Below, piece after piece: positions 46,001 through 62,001 of a stretch of 64,000 bases of DNA. The translations under genes and the position numbers were made by a program. Position 1 is the first letter of the stretch; every line of letters begins with the position of its first letter. The stretch comes from Coturnix japonica. Taxonomy: Eukaryota > Chordata > Aves > Galliformes > Phasianidae. The stretch lies in the NCBI RefSeq assembly GCF_001577835.2, contig NC_029541.1:1855141-1919140 (forward strand), read 5' to 3'. The notes beneath the pieces are model-generated. The model worked only from the letters and a program-made list of their open reading frames with translations, made no database searches and was not told the DNA's origin.

Positions 46001-46715
46001 ACTGTTAACGGTCAGCCTGTTGATGAGAAAGATCAGAAGGAGCTGAATCACTCTCAGACTTCATCTCAAAGGGTTTTCCTCACCCAAAGGTTAAATGTTA
46101 GCAAGTTTACTGCTGGCACTGATATCGTTTACTGCTGGCACTGATATCGTGGCTTAGCTGTTGTGTCCAGGCCTTTGTTTTTAGCAAAGCAAGCAGCTGT
46201 ATGGGATCATAGGAAGAAACCAGAGCAAATCCAGCAGGATAAACTCCTTATAGAGGCTTTGCAGCAAGGCAAATGGTGTTTTGGATTCATTCTATGCAAT
46301 AAGGAACATAAGAGCAAAGGGAATCAGCAGCGCATTCTGCCTACAGCTCCTTGAATGAAGGTGCTGTGTTTTCTCCCCCTGGTGTGGCTAATTAACGAGA
46401 GAATTAGAGTACAATTAGTGTACATTCTCCTCTCACTCCTAAAGGTTTCTGGGGCATAACGACACACTCTTAACCTCGTTAACTTTCCCTTTGTTTTATC
46501 AGAATCGATTTGGCGTCGTTTTGTTTCATCCTTCGCTATTTTCCCATGTTTTTCGGATACGCTCTTTGCTCTGTTTGAGGATCCGGAGTCTCAACCCAGG
46601 AGGAGAGCGGCCAAAAGGGGCATTGCGGAGCACAATGCTGAGCACGACCGGCTCAAAGAGGGGTCCGATGGGAAAGGACCCCAACAAGGGGGGGGTGGGC
46701 GGCTCTTACCTGCAT
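43045..46715 (-). CDS. ETV7: ETV7 (TEL2), Ets-family transcriptional repressor
   Basis: Eight coding exons on minus: 46715-46710 (ATG CAG only), 45440-45329, 45101-44937, 44744-44637, 44438-44247, 43942-43800, 43628-43528 and 43297-43045, totalling 1,080 nt (359 residues; human is about 341). The PNT/SAM domain spans about residues 40-107 ([15 protein letters not shown] to [11 protein letters not shown]) and mediates self-association and pairing with ETV6. The linker contains [17 protein letters not shown], which matches human ETV7 and not ETV6. The ETS DNA-binding domain covers about residues 195-285 ([35 protein letters not shown]), with the recognition-helix arginines present. The start mirrors the human protein, which also begins Met-Gln. 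The exon 3 donor is GTTTGG, a weak but legal site. The exon 4 donor abuts a tandem repeat. The last exon has a bird-specific-looking Cys-rich tail. Confidence 0.95.
44577..44636. repeat. 20-bp tandem repeat at the ETV7 exon 4 donor
   Basis: Three near-perfect copies of CAGGCACCATGGCCACCATA. The right edge is the ETV7 exon 4 splice donor. On minus every unit restates GTATGG, so donor-like hexamers recur every 20 bases inside the intron. The exon's reading frame stays open through the whole array. Confidence 0.95.
46106..46149. repeat. Exact 22-bp tandem duplication
   Basis: Two identical adjacent copies of a 22-base unit starting TTTACTGCTGGCACTG, inside ETV7 intron 1. Perfect identity suggests a recent event. 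No function is evident. Confidence 0.95.
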
Positions 46716-46740
46716 CCCCGCCGCCCCAATGCCAAGATCC

Positions 46741-46762
46741 TTCCGGGAAACGAAATCGAAAC
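46741..46762. promoter_or_regulatory. Overlapping GAS and ISRE in the ETV7 promoter
   Basis: TTCCGGGAA at 46741-46749 is a perfect TTCNNNGAA STAT-type site. It overlaps GAAACGAAATCGAAAC at 46747-46762, an interferon-stimulated response element with three GAAA cores at the right spacing. The composite lies about 26-47 bases upstream of the ETV7 ATG. ETV7 is an established interferon-stimulated gene in mammals, so the site fits. Being so close to the ATG, it must lie either in the core promoter with a very short leader or within the leader. Confidence 0.75.
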
Positions 46763-46766
46763 GATC

Positions 46767-46830
46767 GGAGAGGGAGGGACGGGAGAAGAGAGAAGGGGGA
46801 AGGGGGAAAGGGGGAAGAGGGAAAGGGGGG
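46767..46830. repeat. Polypurine tract upstream of ETV7
   Basis: About 64 bases of nearly pure purine on plus (GGGAGG, GGGAGAAGAG, repeated GGGGGAA). It can in principle form triplex or G-quadruplex structure. It lies directly beyond the GAS/ISRE. Confidence 0.85.
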
Positions 46831-47077
46831 TGTACCCAGGGCCTTTAACCCCCCACCCCCCAACACATACACATATATATACCCCATCGTGTCCCCGCTG
46901 CCCCCGCCCGTTGCCAGTACCGAAGTCCCCTCCAGAAACTCGGCTCACAAGCCTCTATGGTTGGTTTTAACTCTTTCTACCCACCGGGCACAGCCGAAAT
47001 AGGGCAGCGCTTCGGGGTCCGCGGGGCAAAGACCCCACGATGGCGCGCCACTGCCGAAGCCACCCCCCTTTTCCTTT

Positions 47078-47330
47078 AGGCCACGCCCCCTTTTCATTTA
47101 GAGCGCGCCGTTTTCCTTTAGGCCACGCCCCCTCCTTTAGACCACGCCCCTTTCCTTTAGGCCACGCCTCTTCCCTTCAGACCACACTTCTTCCTGTAGG
47201 CCACGCCCCTTTCCTTTAGGCCACGCCCCTCCCTTTAGACTCACTCGTTTCCTTTAGGCCACGCCCTCTTTCCTTTAGACCACGCCTATTCTTTTAGGCC
47301 ACGCCCCCTCCCCTAAAGCCACGCCCTTTC
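47078..47330. repeat. Array of about ten CCACGCC motifs between ETV7 and KCTD20
   Basis: A degenerate tandem array with a unit of about 20-22 bases of the form CTTTAGGCCACGCCCCTTTC. I count ten CCACGCC cores plus two decayed ones (near 47182 and 47240). The reverse complement GGGCGTGG is the classic KLF/SP-family GC/CACCC box. The array ends about 25 bases before the CCAAT boxes of KCTD20 and lies about 0.4 kb from the ETV7 start, so it could act on both genes. Confidence 0.85.
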
Positions 47331-47349
47331 CTTCTCCCATCGCCCCTTC

Positions 47350-47475
47350 CTTCCCATTGGCTCACCGCCTCCACTCTCTGGACCAATCACAGAGCTGCGG
47401 GGGCGGGGCTTGGCCTCATTTCCAAGTCCCGCCCTCCCGGCTCGTTGAGGAGCGGCCTTGTTGGGGATGGCGGTG
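47350..47475 (+). promoter_or_regulatory. KCTD20 promoter and non-coding first exon
   Basis: An inverted CCAAT box (ATTGG, 47356-47360), a direct CCAAT (47383-47387) and a GC box GGGGCGGGGC (about 47399-47408) precede a CpG-rich segment. This ends in GATGGCG followed by a consensus GTGAGT donor at 47473. The first exon therefore ends at 47472. Transcription probably begins between 47410 and 47450. The layout is that of a TATA-less housekeeping promoter and is divergent with ETV7. Confidence 0.75.
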
Positions 47476-48149
47476 AGTGCGGCCTGTGCGGCCCTTCCCG
47501 TTCTATATGGGCTCTTCAGATCCTATTTCCGCCTGGGAATGGGGTTATAGGGGTCCTTCGTGGGTTGTTGTGTAGTTTGGAGCTGTTTAAGGGGCTTTCT
47601 TAGCCCTCTGTGTGCCTGAGGGGTCTGGGCTCTGTGGGGTCGGGGTGGGCCTCAGGGGCGCTGAGGGCGGTTTGGGGTCGGGAGGGCCCTGCTGTTCTAT
47701 GGGAGGCTTATGGGGTTGTGAAGGCCTCAATCAGGGCCTACCCCAGTCTCAGTGTGTGCCGTGAGGCGGTGGGTGCCTATTTAGTGCCTATGGGGCTTCA
47801 TCGTTGCGGGGCCGGGCAATTAGGGGCTGTTATCCCCGAGCTGTGTGTCTCCAATGCATCATTCATTCCTCCCTTTGCTTAGCAGGAGGCCTCGGTGCCC
47901 TTGGGTGAAGGTTTTGCTTTGCCCCATGGCTGCCTGCTTATAGTGTGTGTGCCCCAGCTCGTCCCCAAATGTGCCTGTAGTTTAAGTCTGACATCCCTTT
48001 TCTCCCCCCTTTCTGACCCTACAGTGCTTTGAAAGAGAGCTGGAGTAAGGGATTTTCTTGTAACGAGGAGCAGAGGGTGAGAGCTCACCTTGTCACTGTT
48101 GTAATTTCCCCCTGTCCTTAATCCTGCTTGCTCTGTGCTGCCTATGGTG

Positions 48150-48562
48150 ACCTTAAGCTGTTCAGGAAGGGGGGAATCAGCCTGGAGAAGAGAAGGTTGC
48201 GGGGTGACCTCATTGCAGCCTTTCAATACCTGAAGGGAACTTACTCCCAGGAGGGGAGTAAACTCTTCAAAAGGGCTGACAATAGCAGGACTAGGTGGAA
48301 CTGGTTTTAAGTTAAAAGAGGGAAGATTTAGGTTGGATGTTAGGAGGAAGTTCTTCACTAGGAGAGTGGTTAGGCCCTGGAACAGGCTGCCCAGTGAGGT
48401 TGTGGATGCCCCGTCCTTGGAGGTGTTCAAGACCAGGTTGGACGGGGCCCTGGGCAACCTGATCTAGTAAAGGTGTATGTTTGGTGGCCCTGCCAGGCAG
48501 GGGGGTTGGAACTACATGATCCTTGAGGTCCCTTCCAACCTGGGTCATTCTGTGATTCTGTG
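48150..48562 (+). mobile_element. CR1 LINE, about 400 bp of the 3' region
   Basis: The longest CR1 in the window. Sense landmarks are CAGCCTGGAGAAGAGAAGG, GGTGACCTCATTGCAGCC, AGGTTGGATGTTAGGAGGAA, CCTGGAACAGGCTGCCCAGT, TCCCTTCCAACCTGGGTC and a terminal ATTCTGTGATTCTGTG. It is low in divergence compared with the other copies. Confidence 0.96.
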
Positions 48563-49799
48563 GGGGAATAATTCTGCCTGGGAGGCTGAGAGTGCACATC
48601 TGTAGGACAAATATTGTACATTACTTTGCCACAGTGGCTACGAACCCAGATCCTGTTGTAGCAGTACGTTATATCCCTAAAGAAGAAAGTTCACCTTCTC
48701 TCTCCATGGCCTCATCCTCAGCACAGAGTCCCAGTCCTTCCTGCTGCCATTCCCAGCAGTCACACATCAGTTACAGGAAGGGCAGTTAACGGAAAAGCAC
48801 AGTTGTCCCATTTGAGGTGTGTCCTTATTTACCCCATGCACTGACTGAGCGTCACTTACGCTTATGGGTTGTAAATACTTACACACTTGGTTCATGGAAG
48901 TGTTTTTAGTCACGTGGGCAACCAGTTATAAGGTCGAAAAGCTGCCAGTCAACGTGTAAGCAAAGGTTCTTGCTGCTGTTAGAAGTTATTCTGGGCTTAT
49001 GTGTATCTTTATTACAGCGGACCAGTTTTCATTAGGGAAGCAATGTAATTTCAGTAAAATAAATGGTGGTTACAATATGTAGGTACTTACATCACTAATA
49101 AATTCTCTTTTTCAGACTGTGGAGCCGATGCTTGCAGTGGTGCAGGTGCAGTTGCCTTTATTTGCTGTAGTAATGTCCACATTAAAGGGTCTTCAGTGAT
49201 CTCATCCTATGGCTGAAATAGTGCAAGGTCTGTAGGCTCGTAAGTGAAGCCTGTGTACAAGGCTATGTCAGGCTTATCTCACATCATCTCAAAGTAATTA
49301 AGAGCTGGATGGAGTAAGTTGTGCTTTGATGGAAATAGGTGTGCGCTAAATTGGTGTTTATTTCAAAGCAGACTTATCTTATTTGCTGCCCGTGGATTAG
49401 TTTGTTGTTGTGCTGTTGTTTTGGAGGGGTTGAGTCCCATGTTTGTTTGGAGCTTAAGAGTCATCTTCCTGCTGGGAGTTCAATGCAGTTCAGTGGCAGT
49501 TCTTGGAGTGGAAGGCAAGAAAGGGGGAGAGGGGAAGCCATTATTGACTTCAATTGCACTGTCATCTAAGAATCTGAGATGGTGTGAATGGGACAGGCTT
49601 GCTGGATACCTGGAGTATGAAATAACCCTCAGGATTGAGAAACCTCCTTATTTCAGCTGATCTGATCACAAATCCCAACTCACCACAGTCTTTTCTTTGC
49701 TGTGCCTTCACATGTTCAGTCTTGCTTCCTCAGACTCTGAGAGGTTTTATCATCGCCTGCTTTGAGCTTTCTTTTAGGGATGTTGTGATGGTTGCTTTC

Positions 49800-49860
49800 C
49801 CAGAGCTGTATGTACATGTGCTACATACATGTACTACAATGCATACATGTACTACAGTGT
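49800..49860. repeat. Short ACATGTACTACA tandem repeat
   Basis: Three to four imperfect copies of a unit near ACATACATGTACTACA inside a KCTD20 intron. It is partly palindromic around ACATGT. Confidence 0.7.
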
Positions 49861-51237
49861 GGTTGTAGTATGTTGGCCTGCTCTTATCACTAACACTGGT
49901 GGGATTCCACCCTCCTTACTCAAGCCTGCAGGGACAGCAGTTGATTGTGTTTCTTGACATTAACCTGTATATTCACACTGTGCTTTAAGATGTCCTGTCA
50001 GCTGTCCTGATGGAGCACATACACCAACTACAGCACTTCTCTCACCTCATTAACTGATGGAGTTCTTGTTTTGTCAGTTATCTATTTTGCCACTGGAAAA
50101 CTGAAGTGAAAGATCCACAAAGGAGGGGAAGCAGAGAAAAGGCAGGAGGAGGAGCACCCTTTGCATTTGCTCTGTTGCCACAGCTGCAGTATTGTTGAAG
50201 GTATTCCATAGAGGACTTGGATTTAGTTCAGCTGGGTGAGTTTCACAAGGCTCTCCCAGTTTGCTTATAGTCAATGCCATCCACTAGATCAATGTAACTA
50301 GAACAAATGAAGGAGGAAAACTGAATAAGGGCGCTTTAGCCTTTGTGTAAGCTGGCTAATTTCTTCTTCCCCTGGATGAGAGGATTAAAAATCATGGCCT
50401 TGCATAATCACTGGCTTTGGAAAAGGTTACATCTGCCTGGAACGTTATCTGCTGCAGCAGTTGGTAGTTATGAATGAGTTCCCCAGTCCATTGACAGAAA
50501 TGATCTGGCAGGCGCTTGCAAACCTCCTTACAGTCTAATGCTTTGGGACAAGGCTGCCCTTCGCTGGGTGATAGTGACTGCTACAGGCTCAGCAGGTGGA
50601 ACTTCACAATGGCACAAAGCTCCCCAGCCAATATGGGTTGGAATAACAGAGCATTCATCAAGGAGGTTTTGAAAACCTGAGCTTATTTGTTGTGACTTTG
50701 TTCACCAGAGCAGCTAATGAATAGAAAGGAAATGTAGAGATTACTTAGTTTTCAATAGACACTTATTTCCTGTTACAGTTCAATTTGCTCATCTCCACAG
50801 TTTCAATGAGACCTGCTCTTGCAGTGTGCTAATTAGGTACTATCTGAGTAATTTTGGACTAGACAGGTTTTATCTCATGCCCTTAATGCTACTTATCTCT
50901 GCTTTAAGCTGTACAGCACAGCAGTTTAAACCTTCTTTTGGGACGTGACCGAAAGCCATTGATTTGACTGCTTCACTAATGGAGGGAGAATATTGATCAT
51001 GGAGATTCCTTGGGCTTGTGTGAGCAGCAGGTGGGACAAGAGCTTTTGCAGCATCCCTTCTTAGAATAGCCCTCGTTTCAGATCCCATGAAGAGCACAGG
51101 GCATGCACCTACCTCCATCTCTGCAGCACCCTGGCCATTTCCAAATGTCAGCACAAGTCAGACGTGCTGTTATGGCTGCTGCAGAGCAAGAAGGTTGCTG
51201 TGACTCAGCTCTGCGTCAGCTCTCAGCCTGCTACGTA

Positions 51238-51540
51238 TGTTGTAGAATTATGGGATGGTTTAGGCTGAAAGGGGCCTTAAAGATGCTCCGCTCCCCTTGC
51301 TGTAGGCTGGGTGCTGGCTTCCCATGGCCCTGTCCATGGCCTCAGGCACCTCCAGGGCTGGGTGCCTCAGCTCTGGGCAGGAGAACCAGGGCCTCACTGC
51401 TCTCTGCGTAAAGAATTTCTGCCTAACATCCAACCTAAGTCCCCCTCTTTTGTTTTAAAGCCTTTCCCCCTTGTCCTATCACTATCAGACCATGCAAAAA
51501 GTCGAGCTTCTTTCTGTTCATAAGCTTCACTCAGGTCTTG
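51238..51540 (-). mobile_element. CR1 LINE 3' fragment
   Basis: An antisense CR1 tail starting GTAGAATTATGGGATGGTTT, with GGGGCCTTAAAGATGCTC, then CACCTCCAGGGCTGGGTGCC and AACATCCAACCTAAGTCCCC. It lies on minus inside the KCTD20 intron. Confidence 0.92.
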
Positions 51541-54500
51541 AACAAGGCCCAAGTGAATGTGTTTGGCAGTGAGATGTGTTTACATGCAGGCTTGCTGTCA
51601 GGCTCGAGGAGCAGCAATAAACAGCTGGGTTTGAGATGGTCCCCTTCGAATGCACTGTGCAATGTAGTGCAGCAACAGCAGGCTAATGACTCCTCTTACC
51701 TAGTATTGGGTGAGTGAGGGGGAAACTGGATTTCTGTTTACTGTTAATTATAAAGCTGCAGAGAGCTTAGTGCATTAGGGCTGTACTATATTTAAATGGT
51801 CCCCCATCTGTCTGTCTGTCCCTATTACAAAACGTTCTTTGATAAGATCATGGGGTGAGCTTCTTTCTCCTCTTTAAAGCTGTTTTTGAAGCTCTCAGTT
51901 GCCTTCAGAGACACATCGTGGCATCTGTGTCTGTCTTTGCTTTGCACTGTTAAGTGACTGCAGTGCTGTTCAGAGGGCATTGCAGACAGCTATAGGAAAT
52001 GGCACTGTTCCACTCATGGAGTGAAATTGCTGCATTTCAGAAAGGCGAGGCTATTATTCATGCAGCAAATAGAATCTTTAGCCATTCACTGTGTGTTGCA
52101 GACTGTTACAACGGAATGAATAATAACAACTCCAACCAAAACCTCGTGTGAACTCAGAGCAGCCAGATTGACAGCCCTGAGGCTTACAGGGCTTTGCTTA
52201 TCCCCATTGCATTGGAGCAGTGATGGACACAGCGGCACCTCATGCTGCCCCAGCTGCATCTCATGGACCTGTGCTGTGTGTGCTGGGATTTCTGCCCATA
52301 TACTTCTGAGCTGGGCTCTGCTTTTACCACCCAAAGGGTCACTTGGTGCTGGTGGTTTCTAGAAAGCTGGCAGCCAGGTTGGAAACAAGTTTATTTCATA
52401 CAGTCCATGTTATGAGCTCTGATGTCTCAAGGTTTTGGATGCTTGTGGGCTGAGATGAAATCCTTAGGTTGTATGTTAATAGGGCCTTTAATTAGTCTGT
52501 GCACTAAGACGTGTTTAAAGGCTGAAGTGGGGGAGTTGATTTGTGAATCTCATGGATTATTCAGAGGAAGAGAAGAATCCCACACAAGGACAGACTTGGA
52601 AGGATTTCCTTAAAATAAATGACAATACAAAAATCAGAGCATTTGTTTTCCTTGTTGTCTTTGAGATTAGTGCTCTGGAAGCCAGCTGTTGTTTGGTTGC
52701 ATGCTTGTCACATTAGAAATGGGCTGGAATGGACTGTTGTGGAACAAACTGCCATTTTAGACCTTTCCACTTTCAAGAGCAGCCTCACTCAGTGCCCAAA
52801 TGGGCACCTTCCCTCTGCTCCACCACCTCATTATGTGTGTTGAAATAGGCATCGTCTCTGCTTATTCAATTCTGTGTGTGTGTGTGGTTGTTTTCCTTTT
52901 TAAACCCACCAACTACGGCTCCAGTTCCTGGCTAATTTTACTGAAACACAACACTAGCCAAATATTTTTCAGAGATCCTTATTAGTCACATAAGAAAGAA
53001 TGCAAGGGAGTATTCTTAGAAAGTGTTAGAACTATGCTTGGCGTGTAAAATATTTACCCAGACATGTAAACAGAGCGAGGAATGCCGTGCCAATGTCCCA
53101 TCACACATTGAGCAAGATGTTTTCCAGCACTTGGAAACAAGGTATGGTGTCCTCTGCTGACATGAACTGACAGTGCTGATGGTTGGCTTTACCCAGCCCA
53201 CCCTGCATCCCCAAAATAAATCATTCTCAAAGAGCTGCAGTTGTGCTAAATAAATCTGTTTGTTTGGCTGCAGGGTTGCTTTAGCATTACTAATGTGACC
53301 GCAGTCTGAAGGGTTTGTTTTGCTTTCTGTTGTCTGTATCTTCCATGTGTATTAATAAACTTTCTTGTTCCTTCAGAGCACGCTGCCCTGGTGACTCTGC
53401 TTGGCAGGAGCGTCCCAATGGCTCAGTGGATTCATCTGAGCCACTTCCAGCTGCTCTCTGCTATGGTGAGATAGGCTGTGTGCTGCTGGGGCTGCCAGAT
53501 AACTGCCCTGACTGCGAGATCCTGCGTTCTACCCAGCTTTGGTAGGAAACTCCTCCTGTGCTGAGCTCTGATGTGAGCTCTGCCACGTCCTCAGCACTGC
53601 CCTCATGTTCTGTTGGCTGCAGCTCTTCCTGGATGCAAGCTCTGTCCCTCTGGCTGCTGTCAGAGCTCTCCCTGCCCTTCTGTACCAGCAGGGCTGTGTA
53701 GGCAGATCAGATCTTATCCAGGCACATCAGTAACCCCTGAGTTCCTCCACGCTGCTCTACAGATTAACCACTTTCTCAAGGCAGGACACTTTGATATTTA
53801 ATTGCATTTCATTAAATAGTTTTCCTGTTGTGGGTCTGGATCGTCTTTGGTTGTTTTGTTCTTTTTAATGCTGCGTACTCTGTTTTGCTCGACTCTCATT
53901 GGTTAACAGTTACTGTAACTGCTTTCAAAACTCTTCCCTCTGTTATTAGTTGGCTCAAGCTGCTGCCATGCAATTGGTTCCAAATGAATGGCAGTTGGAT
54001 TTGTAGCAGATGAGCTGGGAATGAGTTAGCAGTCACTTGCTGGGATCCCTTCCAGAGGAGGAAGGTGGAGTTTTGAGCTGCACACAGCGTTTCCAAAATA
54101 AGAGTCGTGGCAAACAGGGGCTGTATGAAACATCAAATAACTGCAGCGAAATACAGAGTGAGGAGTTTGAATTGGGATTATTCTACCAAAGAAGCAATTT
54201 GCTTGTGTTAAAACTGTTGCCTATGTCAAAGGTGAGGAGGCTGAGCCAAGAGCCTGGAGGGAGAGACTCAGGATGGTGAGGTTTGTTGGTTTGTTTTTCT
54301 CCTGAGGCTTAAAAGAACCAAAACTTGTTGCCATGTGGGTTTTGTGTTGAGCCATTCATGAATCAGCTGATGGGGACTTTTAAACTGAAATATTGACATG
54401 AATCAGACAGCTGGGCTTGGGGGGAGTGACCAGTGAGGTACAAACAGTTTAAACTCTGAAGCTCAGCTGTGCCTTGGTGCTTCCCTCTGTTAAAGAAGGG

Positions 54501-57500
54501 TTTGGGGGAACTGGAGCTGGTAGCACTGAGGACATATGAGCCGCCAGTGAGTAAACTGTGTTGTGTGGGTGTTGGTGGAGGGTTTGCTCGGGGGGTTACA
54601 GCAGGAAAGGAGGTGATTTCTGTTCGGTTCTGGTGTGTTATAGAACCTGCAGGTGTGTCAGGATTCTCACGAGTCTTTATGGGACAGCTTATAAAGAGAA
54701 GCTTTGACTTCTGTAATGGAAACATAGGCATTGGTGTGAATGTGAAACAAAGTCAGATTGAGCTGCCTTGGAAGAAATGATGCTTTAAAATCTAAAGGGA
54801 TAAGGAAGGTCTGGCTTTTATTTCTGTTTAAACTGTTTGGTTTTTTAAAGCCTTTCTATGTGTCTCTGCTGGGAATGGTGGAACCAGATCCACATCAGAG
54901 CTCTACTGCTGTTGTTCCTGTTTTTGCCATGTGCTTTGTATCTTTATCTAATGCAACTGAAGACAAATTTAACTCATAGGTGTCATTTGGCTTAAAACTT
55001 CAGCTGGCTTAATGTTTTGTGTCTGAAAAAAGGACCCCTTGTTTCTCCTGAGCCTGAAGATCCTGCTGGTGTTTGCAGTGGACCATCTTTCCCCAGGTTT
55101 TGACTGAATGTAGTTGAGCAGCAGCACCAAAGCTGCTGTGACTGCAGTGATGGGATGCTCTTCATGAGGGTCTGCTATAGAGCTTTAGATAACTGCATTT
55201 AACCCACTACTGTGGATAGCAGCAGTGCTTCCTAAAGGCCACCTGGCTGTGCTCATTGAGCCCCTCAGGGAGGGCAGGAGCTCTAACAAACACAAACCTC
55301 TTGCCTTATTCAGAAAGCACTGTTTCCTTCTGATAAGCCTGATTGGGTGCTCCTCATCTCTCCTTGCTGAGTCTGCTTTGGTGTAACTTTCCTATTTTGG
55401 GAAAGGCCATCCTATGTTACTGCAAGTTAATAAATCTCAGTGATGTGCATTAGTCCTGCTGCGGTGACTCAGTGCCATCCGTGGTGATGGAGCTCTCAGT
55501 GTGTGACCCAATCCCTGTTACCTATGGAAGGACCTGGCAGACCATGAGGAGTAGATGGTCAGTGTAAAGCTATTAAAGCCACGCTGCAGCTCTGAATTGC
55601 ACTTGTAGAAACAGTAGGTTGTTGTTAAGACTGAAGTGAGTGAGTAGGTCTGTAAGCTTTGCTAACAGTGAAGCACTATGCACAGAATAGGAGAAAACAA
55701 TCAAGCATTTCATCAGCCTTCTTGCTGTCTCTGGCTGGAATTTGCAGGCTGCTCTGCATTGCATCAGTCCTGCTGGACATTATTTTCCATCTATAATTTG
55801 AAACCAGATGGAAAATGAATGCGCTGTATATTGATAGAACTATTTCATAACAAGGAGAAGCCTTTGCAATGTGTCTGTGTGAGCTGAGCCTATAAAGCAC
55901 TCTTGGATTGCCTGGTTACATCTGTGTCTGTAACAGAAAATGAGCTAAGGATTATTAGCAGGTATGAGATGAGCATGTTGAAGGCTCCAAGCAGGTTTTC
56001 TCTCTGCTGCAATGTGGATGAATGCACTTCTATGCTGTTCTCCTATGGTTCAGGCCTATCTGCAGCTGGGCAGCACCAAACCCACCAAGTTCCATTTGGC
56101 CTTGAGCATCCATTGTGTTATTGAGCTGAGCCACAGGGACTCAGCACTTGTCTCTCCTGCTCTGTAAGTGAGCCCTGTGTTCCAGAGGTGATGTGAGGCC
56201 ATGGTGCAGCCCTGTGACCCTGCCTTCCTCCCTTGCTATGTGACATTTCACATGTGGCACTTCACCTTCTGAAAGAGCAGAACTGACCTCGTAAATAAGT
56301 CCTGTGCTTCAGAGAGAGGTTGCAAGCGAGGAGCCTGATTTGTACGTGACAACTTAAACTCCAGATGAGCGTCGGATACACGTCACGGTTCTGCATGAAG
56401 GGTGCTTAAATAGGGAGTTTTCAGTTACAATTTGTTGATGATGCTGTAATTGCTTCTTGCTGGGGATGCAGAAGGGAACAAAGCAGAGCAGAAAGGAAGC
56501 TTGGTCAAGGCTGCAGCAGGCAAACAGGTTTGGCACTGTGCAGTGCTGCAGCAGCACAGTGAGGTTGATCCAGCAGGGCCCTGGCTTGGGGTCTCAGTGC
56601 CATAACTACCTCAACCACCCATCCTTACATATGGGCAACGCTTCTCGTTATTTATCTTAATGAAGTGACATTTCCCTTTTGTTCTGCAGAAGAGGAGTCA
56701 GTCATCGCTAAGGTATTATTCTGCTTTTGTTTGAGGGAACTCTGGACGCGTTCCAAGGATGTGCTTCCAGAAATTAAAGCGAGGCTAAACTTTTCTGAAA
56801 GGCGTGCAATTATATTACAAATCCATCTTGTTCTAAACTGGCAGACTGCAGAATTAGGTCAGGCACACCCTGAATACGCACATTTCCTGCTTGCTCATGT
56901 TGCTGAGAGTTGTAAGTGGGAATGGTTTTGTGGTTTTAAAGGAGCGTCACCTACAAATGAGTTGTTGGGAGTCGTATTGAAGTCATCGTGATGCTGTGAT
57001 GTAGGGTGGTTGCCAGCTGCCCCATTCAGTTGCTTGGTCTGGTTGTAACCCTCTGTTGTTTTTTTAAACCATGGGATGAATTCAGATCATTCTCTTCCAT
57101 TATTTCTGCTGCTGGGTGATGGTGAAGCAGTGCTGAAGCTGTTGAATGTTACAGGGAAGGGCTCTGCTCCTGAACAATGGAGGGGTGGATGTGTTGGTCA
57201 GCATTGGGGCTGCAGTTGCTCCCCAAATTATCCCTCTTGTCCCTGTTTTCTCTAATAAGGCTGCCCTGCAGCGTTTCCTAGGGCTGACAAGAAGAATGAG
57301 CTGTTAATATATGTAAAAAGCTTTGAAGGTGGACGGTGTTAATTATTATTTATAGGTGTTCAGGTCTCGCTCCAGGTGGTTCACCTTGATCGTAGGCATG
57401 AAAGGAAAGCAGGACATTTGTCAGCTGGTCAGCTTCAAGTGTGGCCTTCTGAAGTCTTCCTGCACTGGTTTCCCTCCTGGGTTGTGTGCATGACTGCAGT

Positions 57501-57690
57501 ATATTCGTCATGTTGAACGATTGGGCTGTTTGTTATACAAGCCAGATCCAGGCATTAAGTTGTCCTTCCTTATTTGCTTTAATTCTTCATTGCTTGAGAG
57601 CTTCTTCCCAAACTAACAACCTGCTGTTCTCTATCTCCCAGCTCTTCTCTTAGGAAACGCAACCAACACCTTGCATCACGGAGGCCCAGC

Positions 57691-61869
<4,179 letters not shown>

Positions 61870-61995
61870 TCGTGGCTCCGGCTTGATGTGGGAACATCTC
61901 AGCATACTTTCATCCTAGTAATGGAACACAGACTCCTTGCAAGGTGCTTTACCCTCGTTCATCCTCTTACTATGTTGTCATATTTCAAGCATGTT

Positions 61996-62001
61996 AATAA
62001 A
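61996..62001 (+). terminator. KCTD20 proximal poly(A) signal
   Basis: AATAAA about 130 bases after the stop codon. Longer transcripts are possible, since another AAAATAAAA occurs near 62736. Confidence 0.55.

Larger units (their letters stand above)
47473..57641 (+). other. KCTD20 5' intron region
   Basis: Ten kilobases between the non-coding first exon and the exon with the start codon. It holds CR1 copies (48150-48562 and 51238-51540), a short ACATGTACTACA repeat at 49800-49860 and a TG run near 52869-52881. Good acceptors occur near 49115, 53380 and 56689 and might mark alternative leader exons, but none carries recognisable coding sequence. Mammalian PXT1, which lies near here in human, was not found. 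Confidence 0.6.

Noticed and set aside
48128-48310. 60-codon plus-strand frame in KCTD20 intron
   Set aside because: It lies inside a CR1 3' region.
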